From Clostridiaceae bacterium UBA6110 (GTDB taxonomy: Bacteria > Bacillota > Clostridia > Clostridiales > Clostridiaceae), in contig DIWI01000013.1 of the NCBI GenBank assembly GCA_002428415.1, forward strand, positions 1 to 14,590: a stretch of DNA of 14,590 nt. Reading direction: 5' to 3'. A program made the translations under genes and the position numbers. The first letter of the stretch is position 1; each line of letters opens with the position of its first letter. Below the pieces are notes generated by a model. It did no database searches. It saw nothing but the letters and a program-made list of their open reading frames with translations, and had not been told where the DNA came from. Shown here piece after piece: positions 1 to 7,044 of this stretch.

Positions 1-1
1 G

Positions 2-76
2 CTTTTTAACTTAATGCCATTGGGATTTATCCTGGGAGGTTTTTTATTGTGCATTTTGAATAAGATACCATTATAA
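2..76 (+). CDS. C-terminal tail of an unidentified membrane protein (partial)
   Basis: An open frame runs in from the left edge and stops at TAA 74-76. The 24 visible residues are strongly hydrophobic (MPLGFILGGFLLCILNK near the end), as in a last membrane helix followed by a short basic tail. A convergent-type hairpin follows 33 bases later, which fits a rightward gene ending here. Too little is visible to name the protein, and a chance open frame of this length is quite possible. The call rests only on hydrophobic composition and on the position of the terminator. Confidence 0.35.
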   Translation, partial: LFNLMPLGFILGGFLLCILNKIPL

Positions 77-109
77 ATGTAAAGATTATAATTAATATAT
101 TTATAGAAA

Positions 110-150
110 TAGACCCCGGAGCACATTGTTTTGATATGATCCGAGGTCTA
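110..150. terminator. Imperfect hairpin terminator, probably bidirectional
   Basis: The arms TAGACC/GGTCTA and CGGA/TCCG pair around single C-A and G-A mismatches, with a T-rich loop. On the minus strand the stem is followed by TTTCT, 13 bases after the activase stop, so it should end that transcript. On the plus strand it is followed by TGTGTTTT and could end a gene entering from the left. Confidence 0.65.
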
Positions 151-163
151 TGTGTTTTCAGGC

Positions 164-1102
164 TCATAGGACCTCAATTCCAGCCTGTCTGAAGATATCC
201 GAGTATTCCTGGAATAAGGGGTCGTCTCTGTGAATCTGGCTTATTCCATCCATCTCATACTTTCGTCCGAGAAGCTCGTACTTGCCTTCTCCGAAGCTAT
301 GGTACCTGAGCAGGTGTACCTTCCTGATTCCAAGTTCAAGTATAGTCTCGCTAAGCCTCGCTGCATCATCAGTTGTGTAGTTGAAGTCCGGTATTACCGG
401 AACTCTCCCGATGACCTGAAGGGTCGGATAATTTGCTGCTGCCCTTATGTTATCCTGGATAAGCCCAAGCGGTACGCCGGTAAATGCCTCATGCTTCTTG
501 CTGTCCCAGTGCTTGATGTCACAAAGCAGCAGGTCGAGATCCCGAAGAAGTCCGATGAACTTGTCCTTCGGGCCATAGCAGGTTGTCTCCATGGCGGTAT
601 GAAGTCCTTTTAACTTTGCTGCGGCGAGGAGCTCGCCGGCGAAAACTGGCTGTGTCAGCACTTCTCCACCTGTTAGTGTGATTCCGCCACCTGACTCGGC
701 ATAGAAGGGCTCGTCCTTCATTACGATTTCCATGATTTCATCAGTTGTGCGATAAGATCCCTCGTAGGAAATTGCACCTGTTGGACAGGCTTCCATGCAC
801 ATCATGCAGGCGTTGCATCTTTTACTGTCAAAGACAATGAGCTTTTTCTCATCTCTCTGTGGTGAGGTACAATTTTGATCAACCATATGTATCACATCCA
901 GGCTGCAAGCCCTAAGGCATGTGCCACAGCTGATGCACTTTTTCCTGTCCCAGGTCATCTCGATCCTTGCTGACTGGGATTCAGGATTGGAGCACCAGGG
1001 GCAGCGGAGCGGACAACCTTTGAAGAATACTGCAGTCCTGATGCCCGGCCCGTCATGTATGCTGAACCTCTGTACATTGAATATGAGTCCGTTTCCTTCC
1101 AT
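164..1102 (-). CDS. Glycyl radical enzyme activating enzyme (radical SAM, YbiY/PflC type)
   Basis: This 312-residue radical SAM protein should install the glycyl radical on the GRE encoded at 2034-4442, cleaving S-adenosylmethionine and abstracting hydrogen from the GRE's C-terminal glycine. The radical SAM cluster motif CxxxCxxC is Cys30, Cys34 and Cys37. It is followed by an inserted domain with two ferredoxin-like 4Fe-4S motifs (Cys56/59/62/66 and Cys96/99/102/106). The GG-E segment SGGGITLTGGE lies at 137-147, and the C-terminal LLRYHSFGEGKYELLG stretch is typical of GRE activases. That insert is usual for activases of dehydratase- and lyase-type GREs and is absent from classical pyruvate formate-lyase activase. 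A strong ribosome site (AAAGGAGG, 1109-1116) lies just upstream of the ATG. The gene is transcribed away from the GRE, whereas in E. coli ybiW and ybiY are adjacent in one direction. No convincing promoter was found for it. The substrate GRE is inferred from adjacency. Confidence 0.93.
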   Translation of the reverse strand: MEGNGLIFNVQRFSIHDGPGIRTAVFFKGCPLRCPWCSNPESQSARIEMTWDRKKCISCGTCLRACSLDVIHMVDQNCTSPQRDEKKLIVFDSKRCNACMMCMEACPTGAISYEGSYRTTDEIMEIVMKDEPFYAESGGGITLTGGEVLTQPVFAGELLAAAKLKGLHTAMETTCYGPKDKFIGLLRDLDLLLCDIKHWDSKKHEAFTGVPLGLIQDNIRAAANYPTLQVIGRVPVIPDFNYTTDDAARLSETILELGIRKVHLLRYHSFGEGKYELLGRKYEMDGISQIHRDDPLFQEYSDIFRQAGIEVL

Positions 1103-1187
1103 TTGCAGCCTCCTTTGGATAATTAGAGGATACCAGAAAAAAGGTTCAAATGGAATAAGAAAACTTCAAAAGAAAGAAAATAATTTA

Positions 1188-1223
1188 CGAATGAAAGTAA
1201 TTATTGACTCGTATGAAAGAAAT
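1188..1223. promoter_or_regulatory. Candidate DeoR operator: 14-bp direct repeat
   Basis: CGAATGAAAGTAAT (1188-1201) and CGTATGAAAGAAAT (1210-1223) match at 12 of 14 positions and lie 22 bp apart, about two helical turns. The first copy ends just before the -35 box and the second fills the spacer between -35 and -10. Bound protein would block the promoter. DeoR-family repressors often use tandem direct repeats, and the next gene encodes one. Binding itself is inferred. Confidence 0.55.
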
Positions 1224-1232
1224 GGATATAAT
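1204..1232 (+). promoter_or_regulatory. Near-consensus sigma-A promoter for the deoR-GRE-aldolase operon
   Basis: TTGACT (1204-1209), a 17-bp spacer and TATAAT (1227-1232) match the vegetative consensus at 11 of 12 positions. Transcription would start near 1239, giving a leader of about 25 bases before the regulator's ATG. A promoter this strong under an adjacent repressor suggests that control is mainly by repression. Confidence 0.8.
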
Positions 1233-1263
1233 TTGAGGTGAGTAAGGCAGGGGGGATGATTGT

Positions 1264-2010
1264 ATGTCCAGAGAAATAGAGCTGTTGAACATCATAATGA
1301 ATGAAGGCAGGATATCGGTGGCTGAGCTCTCTAAGAGGACTGACGTATCGCAGGTGACAATACGCAAGGACCTGGACCAGCTGGAGGCGAAGGGACTTAT
1401 CTCAAGGGAACATGGCTATGCTGCGGCCCTTGACTCCGATGACCTTGCCAACAGGATGGCAGTTAACTATTCTGCGAAGAGGATGGTTGCTGAGAGGGCT
1501 GCGGAGCTTGTGAGGGACGGTGATACTGTGATGATCGAATCAGGATCATGCTGTGCTCTTCTGGCTGAGGAAATCTGCAGGAGGAGGTCATATGGCAGGA
1601 TCATCACGAATTCGGTATTCATAGCGAACTTTGTGAGGGGCTACAAGGGTATCGACGTTACTCTTCTTGGCGGTGAGTTCCAGAGGAAGTCGCAAGTCAA
1701 CACAGGGCCGCTGACCAAGCTTTGTGCAGGTCAGTATAGGGTTGACAGACTCTTCGTTGGGACTGACGGGTTTGACTTAAGGTCTGGATTCACCGGAAGG
1801 GACATGGTGAGGACAGATACTGTCAGGAGCATGGCGGAAAGCGCCAAGGAAGTCGTGATACTTACGGATTCCAGCAAGTTCAGCACAGGTGGGCTAGTAA
1901 GGCAGTTTTCGTTTGAAGAGGTAAGCAAAGTAGTGACTGACGGCGGAATAGGTGAAGAAATTGCGGCGGAACTCACAAAGAGCGGGATCGAAGTCATAAT
2001 CGCCGGATAA
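1264..2010 (+). CDS. DeoR-family transcriptional repressor
   Basis: At 248 residues this is the usual DeoR-family length. An N-terminal winged helix-turn-helix (about residues 3-55, with VAELSKRTDVSQVTIRKDL at 19-37) binds DNA. The C-terminal DeoRC sensor domain carries family motifs: ESGS at 92-95, ITNS at 114-117, GGEF at 136-139, GTDGFD at 166-171 and TDSSKF at 201-206. This domain belongs to the ribose-phosphate-isomerase-like fold and normally senses a phosphorylated sugar. The ATG has a good ribosome site (AGGGGG, 1249-1255). It is the first gene of a probable operon, 23 bases upstream of the GRE, and most likely represses the operon and possibly the divergent activase. If the enzymatic assignment is right, the inducer would be a sugar phosphate such as an anhydrohexitol 6-phosphate; this is inference. 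Confidence 0.92.
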   Translation: MSREIELLNIIMNEGRISVAELSKRTDVSQVTIRKDLDQLEAKGLISREHGYAAALDSDDLANRMAVNYSAKRMVAERAAELVRDGDTVMIESGSCCALLAEEICRRRSYGRIITNSVFIANFVRGYKGIDVTLLGGEFQRKSQVNTGPLTKLCAGQYRVDRLFVGTDGFDLRSGFTGRDMVRTDTVRSMAESAKEVVILTDSSKFSTGGLVRQFSFEEVSKVVTDGGIGEEIAAELTKSGIEVIIAG

Positions 2011-2033
2011 ACAGAGGATTAAGGGAGAAAACA

Positions 2034-4442
2034 ATGAACGGATATTTTGGGAAACTGACACCGAGGATGGACAGATATCGTGAATCAGTACTGGATTCGG
2101 TGAGATGGGTATGCACGGAGAGGGCAAAGGCAACCACGGAGGCCTATGAAAGATATGCAGCCCAGCCGCTTCCGATATTGCGCGCCAGGATGCTTGATAC
2201 GATCCTCAGCAGCATGACCATTTATATCGAGGATGAGACACTTATCGCAGGGAATCAGGCATCTTCGAACTGTGCGGCACCTATTTTCCCTGAATATGCC
2301 ATGGATTGGGTAATAGATGAGCTGGACAAGTTCGACAAAAGAGACGGAGATGTTTTCCACATCACTGAGGAAAACAAGCAGGTCCTTCGGGATATTGCCC
2401 CGTTCTGGAAAGGAAGGACCATAAAGGAGAAGGCTCTCGCAAGGATGCCTGAAGGCAGCAGGCTGTTCTATGACCTTGGGATAATAAAGGCAGAGGGCAA
2501 TATAACCTCAGGAGACGCCCACATCGCCGTCAATTATGAAAGAATAACAAAGGAAGGACTGGAAAGCTACGAGAAGCAGACAAGGGCTGCCATGGTGAAG
2601 CTGAACCTGACTGATTACAGGGACCAGGAGAAGCTCCATTTCCATGAAGGAATACTCATAACAATCAATGCAGTCAGGAAGTTTGCAAAGAGGTACGCTG
2701 ACCTTGCATCAGAGGTGGCTTTGAACGAGGAGGATCCGGGCAGGAAATCTGAACTTGAAAGAATTTCCAGCACACTTTGTAAAGTGCCATACGGCAGGGC
2801 GGAGAGCTTCTACGAGGCTGTTCAGTCAATCTGGCTTGTCCAGCTTGCGCTCCAGATCGAAAGCAACGGACATTCACTCTCATACGGCAGGCTAGACCAG
2901 TATCTCTGGGACTTCTACTCTGACGACCTCAGGAAAGGTACCATCACTGAAGATGAAGCATGCGAGCTAATGACCAACCTTTGGATAAAGACATACACAG
3001 TGAATAAGATAAGGTCCTGGAGCCATACACAATATTCAGCAGGAAGCCCACTCTATCAGAATGTGACCATAGGGGGACAGACCAAAGGTGGAAGGGATGC
3101 TGTCAACGGTCTGAGCTACCTGATACTTAAATCTGTAGCGAGGGCTCATCTCCCACAGCCTAATTTGACTGTCAGATACCACAGGGGACTTGAAGACAGG
3201 TTCATGAAGGAAGCTGTGGAGCTCATGAGACTTGGATCCGGAATGCCGGCCTTCAATTCAGACGAGGTCATAATACCATCACTTATCGAAAAGGGTGTTT
3301 CAAAGGAGGATGCGTGCAACTATAGCGCCATCGGCTGCGTCGAAGTAGCCGTCCCCGGCAAGTGGGGGTACAGGTGCACAGGCATGAGCTTCCTCAACTA
3401 TCCGAAGACACTGCTTATATCAATGAATGATGGAACGGATTCGAAGTCAGGGTCGCATCTAATGGAAGGCGCGGGCAAATTCACCGAGTTTACGTCCTTC
3501 TATGAGCTCATGGCTGCCTGGGACAAGACAATCACACAGTTCACCAGAGAACAGGTCGCTATCGACGCTGCGGTAGACAGGACGCTGGAATTAAATACCA
3601 TGGACGTACTCTGCTCGGCCTTAGTCGACGACTGCATAGACAGGGGACTGAGCCTGAAGGAAGGGGGAGCTGTCTACGATATGGTATCCGATCTCCAGGT
3701 GGGTATCGCGAACCTTGCCGATTCACTTTCCGCAATCAAAAAGTGCGTATTCGAGGACAGACTGGTGACACCTCCTGAGCTATGGGCTGCCATGATGGAC
3801 AATTATGAGGGAACTGAAGGTGAGAGGATCAGAAGGATTATGGGTGATACACCTCCAAAGTTCGGAAATGATGACGACTATGTGGACCTTCTTATCAGGG
3901 AAGCCTATGACATGCATATAAGAGAAATAAAAAAGTACCATAACACAAGATTTGGCAGAGGACCTATCGGCGGTGGCTACTATGCAGGGACATCATCCAT
4001 ATCGGCCAATGTCGGACAAGGGCTCGGAACCCTGGCGACACCTGATGGAAGAAAGGCTGGAGAACCTCTGGCAGAGGGCTGTGCCCCATGCCACAATGCC
4101 GACAGGAACGGACCCACTGCTGTCTTCAAATCCGTATCGAAGCTGCCTACACGGGAAATAACAGGCGGAGTGCTTCTCAATCAGAAGGTGAATCCTGATA
4201 TGCTCAGGTATGAAGAGGACAAGCTGAAGCTTATTATGATGCTGAGGACCTTCTTCAACAGGCTCGATGGGTTCCACGTACAGTATAATGTGGTATCAAG
4301 AGATACACTTATCGATGCTCAGCTGCATCCTGAAAGGCATAGGGACCTGATAGTAAGGGTTGCTGGATACTCGGCGTTCTTCAATGTTTTGTCAAAGAAG
4401 ACACAGGATGACATAATCGAGAGGACCGAACAGACAATCTGA
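2034..4442 (+). CDS. Glycyl radical enzyme of the YbiW type (candidate 1,5-anhydrohexitol-6-phosphate lyase)
   Basis: This is an 802-residue glycyl radical enzyme. The radical loop RVAGYSAFF places the glycyl radical at Gly778, 25 residues from the C-terminus. The active-site loop IGCVEVA gives the thiyl Cys435 and general-base Glu437. It is not pyruvate formate-lyase, which has two adjacent cysteines. From memory, long stretches match E. coli YbiW: GNQAS (73-77), IFPEY (84-88), IIKAEGN, QIESNGHSLSYGR, AGSPLYQNVTIGGQ, GKWGYRCTGMSF just after the catalytic loop, and KFGNDDD. PflD, CutC and HypD lack several of these. YbiW was recently reported to open 1,5-anhydroglucitol 6-phosphate to 1-deoxyfructose 6-phosphate. 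The aldolase 34 bases downstream would cleave that product. The ATG has a GGGAG ribosome site. The class is certain; the substrate is inferred from recalled similarity and context. Confidence 0.95.
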   Translation: MNGYFGKLTPRMDRYRESVLDSVRWVCTERAKATTEAYERYAAQPLPILRARMLDTILSSMTIYIEDETLIAGNQASSNCAAPIFPEYAMDWVIDELDKFDKRDGDVFHITEENKQVLRDIAPFWKGRTIKEKALARMPEGSRLFYDLGIIKAEGNITSGDAHIAVNYERITKEGLESYEKQTRAAMVKLNLTDYRDQEKLHFHEGILITINAVRKFAKRYADLASEVALNEEDPGRKSELERISSTLCKVPYGRAESFYEAVQSIWLVQLALQIESNGHSLSYGRLDQYLWDFYSDDLRKGTITEDEACELMTNLWIKTYTVNKIRSWSHTQYSAGSPLYQNVTIGGQTKGGRDAVNGLSYLILKSVARAHLPQPNLTVRYHRGLEDRFMKEAVELMRLGSGMPAFNSDEVIIPSLIEKGVSKEDACNYSAIGCVEVAVPGKWGYRCTGMSFLNYPKTLLISMNDGTDSKSGSHLMEGAGKFTEFTSFYELMAAWDKTITQFTREQVAIDAAVDRTLELNTMDVLCSALVDDCIDRGLSLKEGGAVYDMVSDLQVGIANLADSLSAIKKCVFEDRLVTPPELWAAMMDNYEGTEGERIRRIMGDTPPKFGNDDDYVDLLIREAYDMHIREIKKYHNTRFGRGPIGGGYYAGTSSISANVGQGLGTLATPDGRKAGEPLAEGCAPCHNADRNGPTAVFKSVSKLPTREITGGVLLNQKVNPDMLRYEEDKLKLIMMLRTFFNRLDGFHVQYNVVSRDTLIDAQLHPERHRDLIVRVAGYSAFFNVLSKKTQDDIIERTEQTI

Positions 4443-4476
4443 CGAATAGAATAATATGAAGGAAGGTAAATACCGC

Positions 4477-5127
4477 ATGTTCATAGATACCGCAAACATA
4501 AATGAGATCAAGGAAGCGCTTGGTACCGGAATAATAAAGGGGGTCACGACAAACCCTACAATACTTAAAAGAGAAGGAAGGCCACGATTACAGCAGCTTG
4601 ATGATATCCTTGCGCTCGAGCCGGGTATGATTTTCGTGCAGGTAACAGGCCGTGATGTAGAGGAGCTTTTTGACGATTACCTGAGGCTCTGTGAATATGG
4701 CATATCCCGGGGCAGGAAGATTGGCATCAAGACTCCGATGAGCTTCATCGGCCTTGAGCTTGTGAAGAGGATCAAGGAACATGACAGTAACATCCCTGTT
4801 CTGGGGACAGCAATATATTCTGCGGACCAGGGCATACTCAGTTCCATTGCAGGATGCGATTACCTGGCGCCTTACGTTAACAGGATGAAGAACTGCGGAA
4901 GCGACCCATACCTGGAGATCAGGAAAATGCGTACATTCATTGACGACAGGGGACTGGGAACCAGAATACTTGCAGCAAGCTTCAAGGAACCGGTACAGGT
5001 GACTGATGCCCTTATGGCAGGAGCGCATACCTGTACAGTACCTCTTTCCATCATTAAGCATATGATGGACAAGGACGCGGCTCTTGCGGCGATAAATGTG
5101 TTCAATACCGACGGGGAATCCTTATAA
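4477..5127 (+). CDS. fsa: Fructose-6-phosphate aldolase-type transaldolase
   Basis: This class I aldolase of the FSA/TalC small transaldolase family has 216 residues (E. coli FsaA has 220). The start MFIDTANI with Asp4, GVTTNPTI (22-29), Schiff-base Lys85 in IGIKTP, Thr111 and Tyr133 in LGTAIYSADQG...APYVNR, and ILAASFK all match the family. Lys85 falls at the same number as in FsaA. FSA enzymes split fructose 6-phosphate, and can also split 1-deoxyfructose 6-phosphate to hydroxyacetone and glyceraldehyde 3-phosphate, which is the step needed after the upstream GRE. I chose ATG 4477 because GGAAGG lies 10 bases before it and the protein then begins as the family does. ATG 4456 would add seven residues and has no ribosome site. 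It is the last gene of the operon. A sedoheptulose-type transaldolase role is less likely in this context. Confidence 0.9.
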   Translation: MFIDTANINEIKEALGTGIIKGVTTNPTILKREGRPRLQQLDDILALEPGMIFVQVTGRDVEELFDDYLRLCEYGISRGRKIGIKTPMSFIGLELVKRIKEHDSNIPVLGTAIYSADQGILSSIAGCDYLAPYVNRMKNCGSDPYLEIRKMRTFIDDRGLGTRILAASFKEPVQVTDALMAGAHTCTVPLSIIKHMMDKDAALAAINVFNTDGESL

Positions 5128-5157
5128 CAGCAGTACAATAGGATAATACGATAAGTG

Positions 5158-5198
5158 GAGCATTGACCTGTGCTATTACAGGCAAGTGCTCTGCTTTT
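5158..5198 (+). terminator. Hairpin terminator after the aldolase gene
   Basis: GAGCA/TGCTC and CCTGT/ACAGG pair with a short internal mismatch and a six-base loop, followed by TGCTTTT. The T-run is short, so termination may be partial. It closes the deoR-GRE-aldolase operon. Confidence 0.6.
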
Positions 5199-5201
5199 AC
5201 G

Positions 5202-5238
5202 TTAATTCTATGTTAAATCGCATTACATTCCATTAACA
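5202..5238 (+). promoter_or_regulatory. TTAACA-like repeats at the phosphate transporter promoter (Pho-box-like)
   Basis: TTAATT (5202), TTAAAT (5213), TTACAT (5223) and TTAACA (5233) begin 10-11 bp apart, so all face the same side of the helix. The last copy doubles as the -35 box. Bacillus PhoP binds TTAACA-type direct repeats with about 11-bp spacing, and the downstream gene is a phosphate transporter. The individual copies are degenerate and the region is AT-rich, so this is a candidate only. Confidence 0.4.
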
Positions 5239-5261
5239 ATTGGGCAGGATTCATGTATCAT
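5233..5261 (+). promoter_or_regulatory. Promoter of the Na/phosphate cotransporter gene
   Basis: TTAACA (5233-5238), a 17-bp spacer and TATCAT (5256-5261) match the vegetative consensus at 10 of 12 positions. Transcription would start near 5268, giving a leader of about 40 bases. Confidence 0.65.
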
Positions 5262-5308
5262 GTTAACTGGACTTACATGTGTAGTTTTCTGTAAACGGAG
5301 GAATAATT

Positions 5309-6922
5309 GTGGATTTTGAAATGATAATAGGTCTTCTCGGGGGTCTTGGTCTGTTCTTCTATGGAATGAAGATGATGGGAGATGGACTTGAAAATGCTGC
5401 AGGGTCAAAGCTCAAGTTCATACTCGAAAAGGTAACCGCCAATCCAATTAGTGCAGTTTTGGTAGGTACCATAGTCACTGGAATTATCCAGTCTAGTTCT
5501 GCAACTACGGTCATGGTCGTTGGTTTTGTTAATTCAGGACTCATGAATCTGGTTCAGGCGACTGGAATCATCATGGGAGCCAACATAGGAACAACAGTAA
5601 CTGCATTCATAATATCTTTGAATATGGATGCCGTTGTACCCATAGCCATATTCTTCGGAGCAATAATGTTCATGTTCTCCAAGGCTAAGAAGCGAAGGGA
5701 CCTGGCAAGCATACTCCTGGGTTTCGGACTTCTGATGGAAGGTATGGAGCTCATGAAGGTAGCCATGTCACCTCTGAAGGAATCTGCAGCATTCGAGCAG
5801 ATCATTCTTGCCATTGGAACCCAGTGGTATTTCGGGCTCCTTCTTGGAGTTGTTGCAACAGCAATAATCCAGTCAAGCTCTGCAACTACAGGTATACTTC
5901 TTGCGATGACTTCAACAGGAAAGATAACCATGGAGATTGCATTTCCCATGCTGCTCGGTGCCAATATAGGTACATGCGCAACAGCACTCCTGTCATCAAT
6001 AGGAACCAACAAGACAGCCAGGAAGGCAGCAGTCATCCATCTTCTCTTCAATACGATAGGAACCTTCATTTTCATGCCTCTGGGTGTGCTGATGATAGGA
6101 TTCGTAAGAAGCGTTACGTCACCTGAAAACATCATGATGCAGATAGCATACCTGCACATAATGTTCAACGTTCTTAATACGATCATACTCCTTCCATTCT
6201 CGAATCTGCTTATTGCAGCCGCTAACAAGCTGATCGGACCGGATGAAGTAAGGGTATCTGTAACAGACAGGCTGGACAAGAGACTTCTGCAGACACCTTC
6301 AATAGCTGAAGGACAGGTAATCAACGAGACTGTCAGGATGGCTGAGATAGCAAAGGAGAACTTCAAGCTTTCCTTCGAGGCATTCCTGGAGAGTGATGAA
6401 TCGAATGCAGAGAGGATATTCGGAAACGAAAGGACAATAAATGAGCTTAATGAAGGAATCACGAACTTCCTCGTGGAGCTCTCTTCAAGCGATATAGACA
6501 TCAACGAATTCGGAAGGATAGCATCAACCTACCATGTCCTGAATGATATTGAAAGAATCGGCGACCATTCAGAGAACATAATGGAGCTGGCCCAGGAGAA
6601 AATCAGGAAGGGCGTCGAAATGACTGAAGATGCTGTCGAAGAGCTGAAGTCCATGTTCACGTACTGCATCGATGCGCTTAACATAGCTATCGAAAGCTAC
6701 AAGAACAATGACAAGAAGCGAGCGGAGACCATGATAAGGGTCGAGAAGCGAATCGACGAGCTTGAGAAGGAATACAGGGAAACGCACATCAGAAGGCTCA
6801 CTCATGGCAAATGCACACCTATAGCCGGCATACTTTTCCTAGACCTGATATCCAACATGGAGAGGGTAGGAGACCACGCTAACAATGTCGCTGAGGCAGT
6901 CCTCGGCAGATATGAGGAATAG
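5309..6922 (+). CDS. Na+/phosphate cotransporter family protein with C-terminal PhoU domain
   Basis: This 537-residue membrane protein is of the NptA/YjbB type. The N-terminal part (about 1-310) is a membrane domain with two inverted-repeat-like halves, each carrying the family signature QSSSATT (61-67 and 188-194) followed by GANIGT (90-95 and 217-222). These are the residues expected to form the Na/phosphate pathway. The C-terminal part (about 330-530) is helical and PhoU-like, with the paired metal-binding motifs ERIGDHSEN and ERVGDHANN. Such fusions move inorganic phosphate, and in some bacteria they protect against excess phosphate by exporting it; the direction here cannot be read from sequence. 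The start is GTG with a strong CGGAGGA ribosome site (5296-5302). It is a single-gene transcription unit with its own promoter and terminator. Confidence 0.92.
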   Translation: MDFEMIIGLLGGLGLFFYGMKMMGDGLENAAGSKLKFILEKVTANPISAVLVGTIVTGIIQSSSATTVMVVGFVNSGLMNLVQATGIIMGANIGTTVTAFIISLNMDAVVPIAIFFGAIMFMFSKAKKRRDLASILLGFGLLMEGMELMKVAMSPLKESAAFEQIILAIGTQWYFGLLLGVVATAIIQSSSATTGILLAMTSTGKITMEIAFPMLLGANIGTCATALLSSIGTNKTARKAAVIHLLFNTIGTFIFMPLGVLMIGFVRSVTSPENIMMQIAYLHIMFNVLNTIILLPFSNLLIAAANKLIGPDEVRVSVTDRLDKRLLQTPSIAEGQVINETVRMAEIAKENFKLSFEAFLESDESNAERIFGNERTINELNEGITNFLVELSSSDIDINEFGRIASTYHVLNDIERIGDHSENIMELAQEKIRKGVEMTEDAVEELKSMFTYCIDALNIAIESYKNNDKKRAETMIRVEKRIDELEKEYRETHIRRLTHGKCTPIAGILFLDLISNMERVGDHANNVAEAVLGRYEE

Positions 6923-6933
6923 CTGAAATTCAT

Positions 6934-6960
6934 GGACCGCGTCAAGCGGTCCTTTTTTTT
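6934..6960 (+). terminator. Strong intrinsic terminator after the phosphate transporter
   Basis: A perfect 7-bp stem GGACCGC/GCGGTCC with a five-base loop is followed directly by eight T residues, 11 bases after the transporter's stop. Confidence 0.92.
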
Positions 6961-7006
6961 GGCAGAATGTTCAAAGAAACTTTCACCAGTGGTAACAAAG
7001 ATAGTA

Positions 7007-7012
7007 TATAAT
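7007..7012 (+). promoter_or_regulatory. -10 box upstream of the small membrane-anchored protein
   Basis: TATAAT is a perfect -10 hexamer 32 bases before the chosen TTG start. The best -35 candidate, TTCACC (6982-6987), sits at a poor 19-bp spacing, so only the -10 is well supported. It lies after a strong terminator, which calls for a separate promoter here. Confidence 0.5.
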
Positions 7013-7044
7013 AAGCACATATATTAAAGAGGGGGGTGATGTAT

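Noticed and set aside
1122..1149. Minus-strand promoter TTGAAC, 16 bp, TCTAAT for the activase
   Set aside because: Transcription would start at about 1115, on the ribosome site itself, leaving no usable leader.
2034..4442. Pyruvate formate-lyase, choline TMA-lyase or hydroxyproline dehydratase for the GRE
   Set aside because: Pyruvate formate-lyase needs two adjacent active-site cysteines, absent here. The motifs around the catalytic loop (GKWGYRCTGMSF) and the N-terminal IFPEY region match YbiW as recalled, and the aldolase neighbour fits a sugar-phosphate substrate.
4456..4476. Upstream ATG giving the aldolase seven more residues
   Set aside because: No ribosome site precedes 4456. GGAAGG lies at the right distance from ATG 4477, and the family starts at that point.
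5554..6504. Long open frame (316 codons) on the minus strand opposite the phosphate transporter
   Set aside because: It is a shadow of the transporter gene, with low-complexity Ser/Ile/Met-rich composition, no family features and no ribosome site sought or seen that would justify it.
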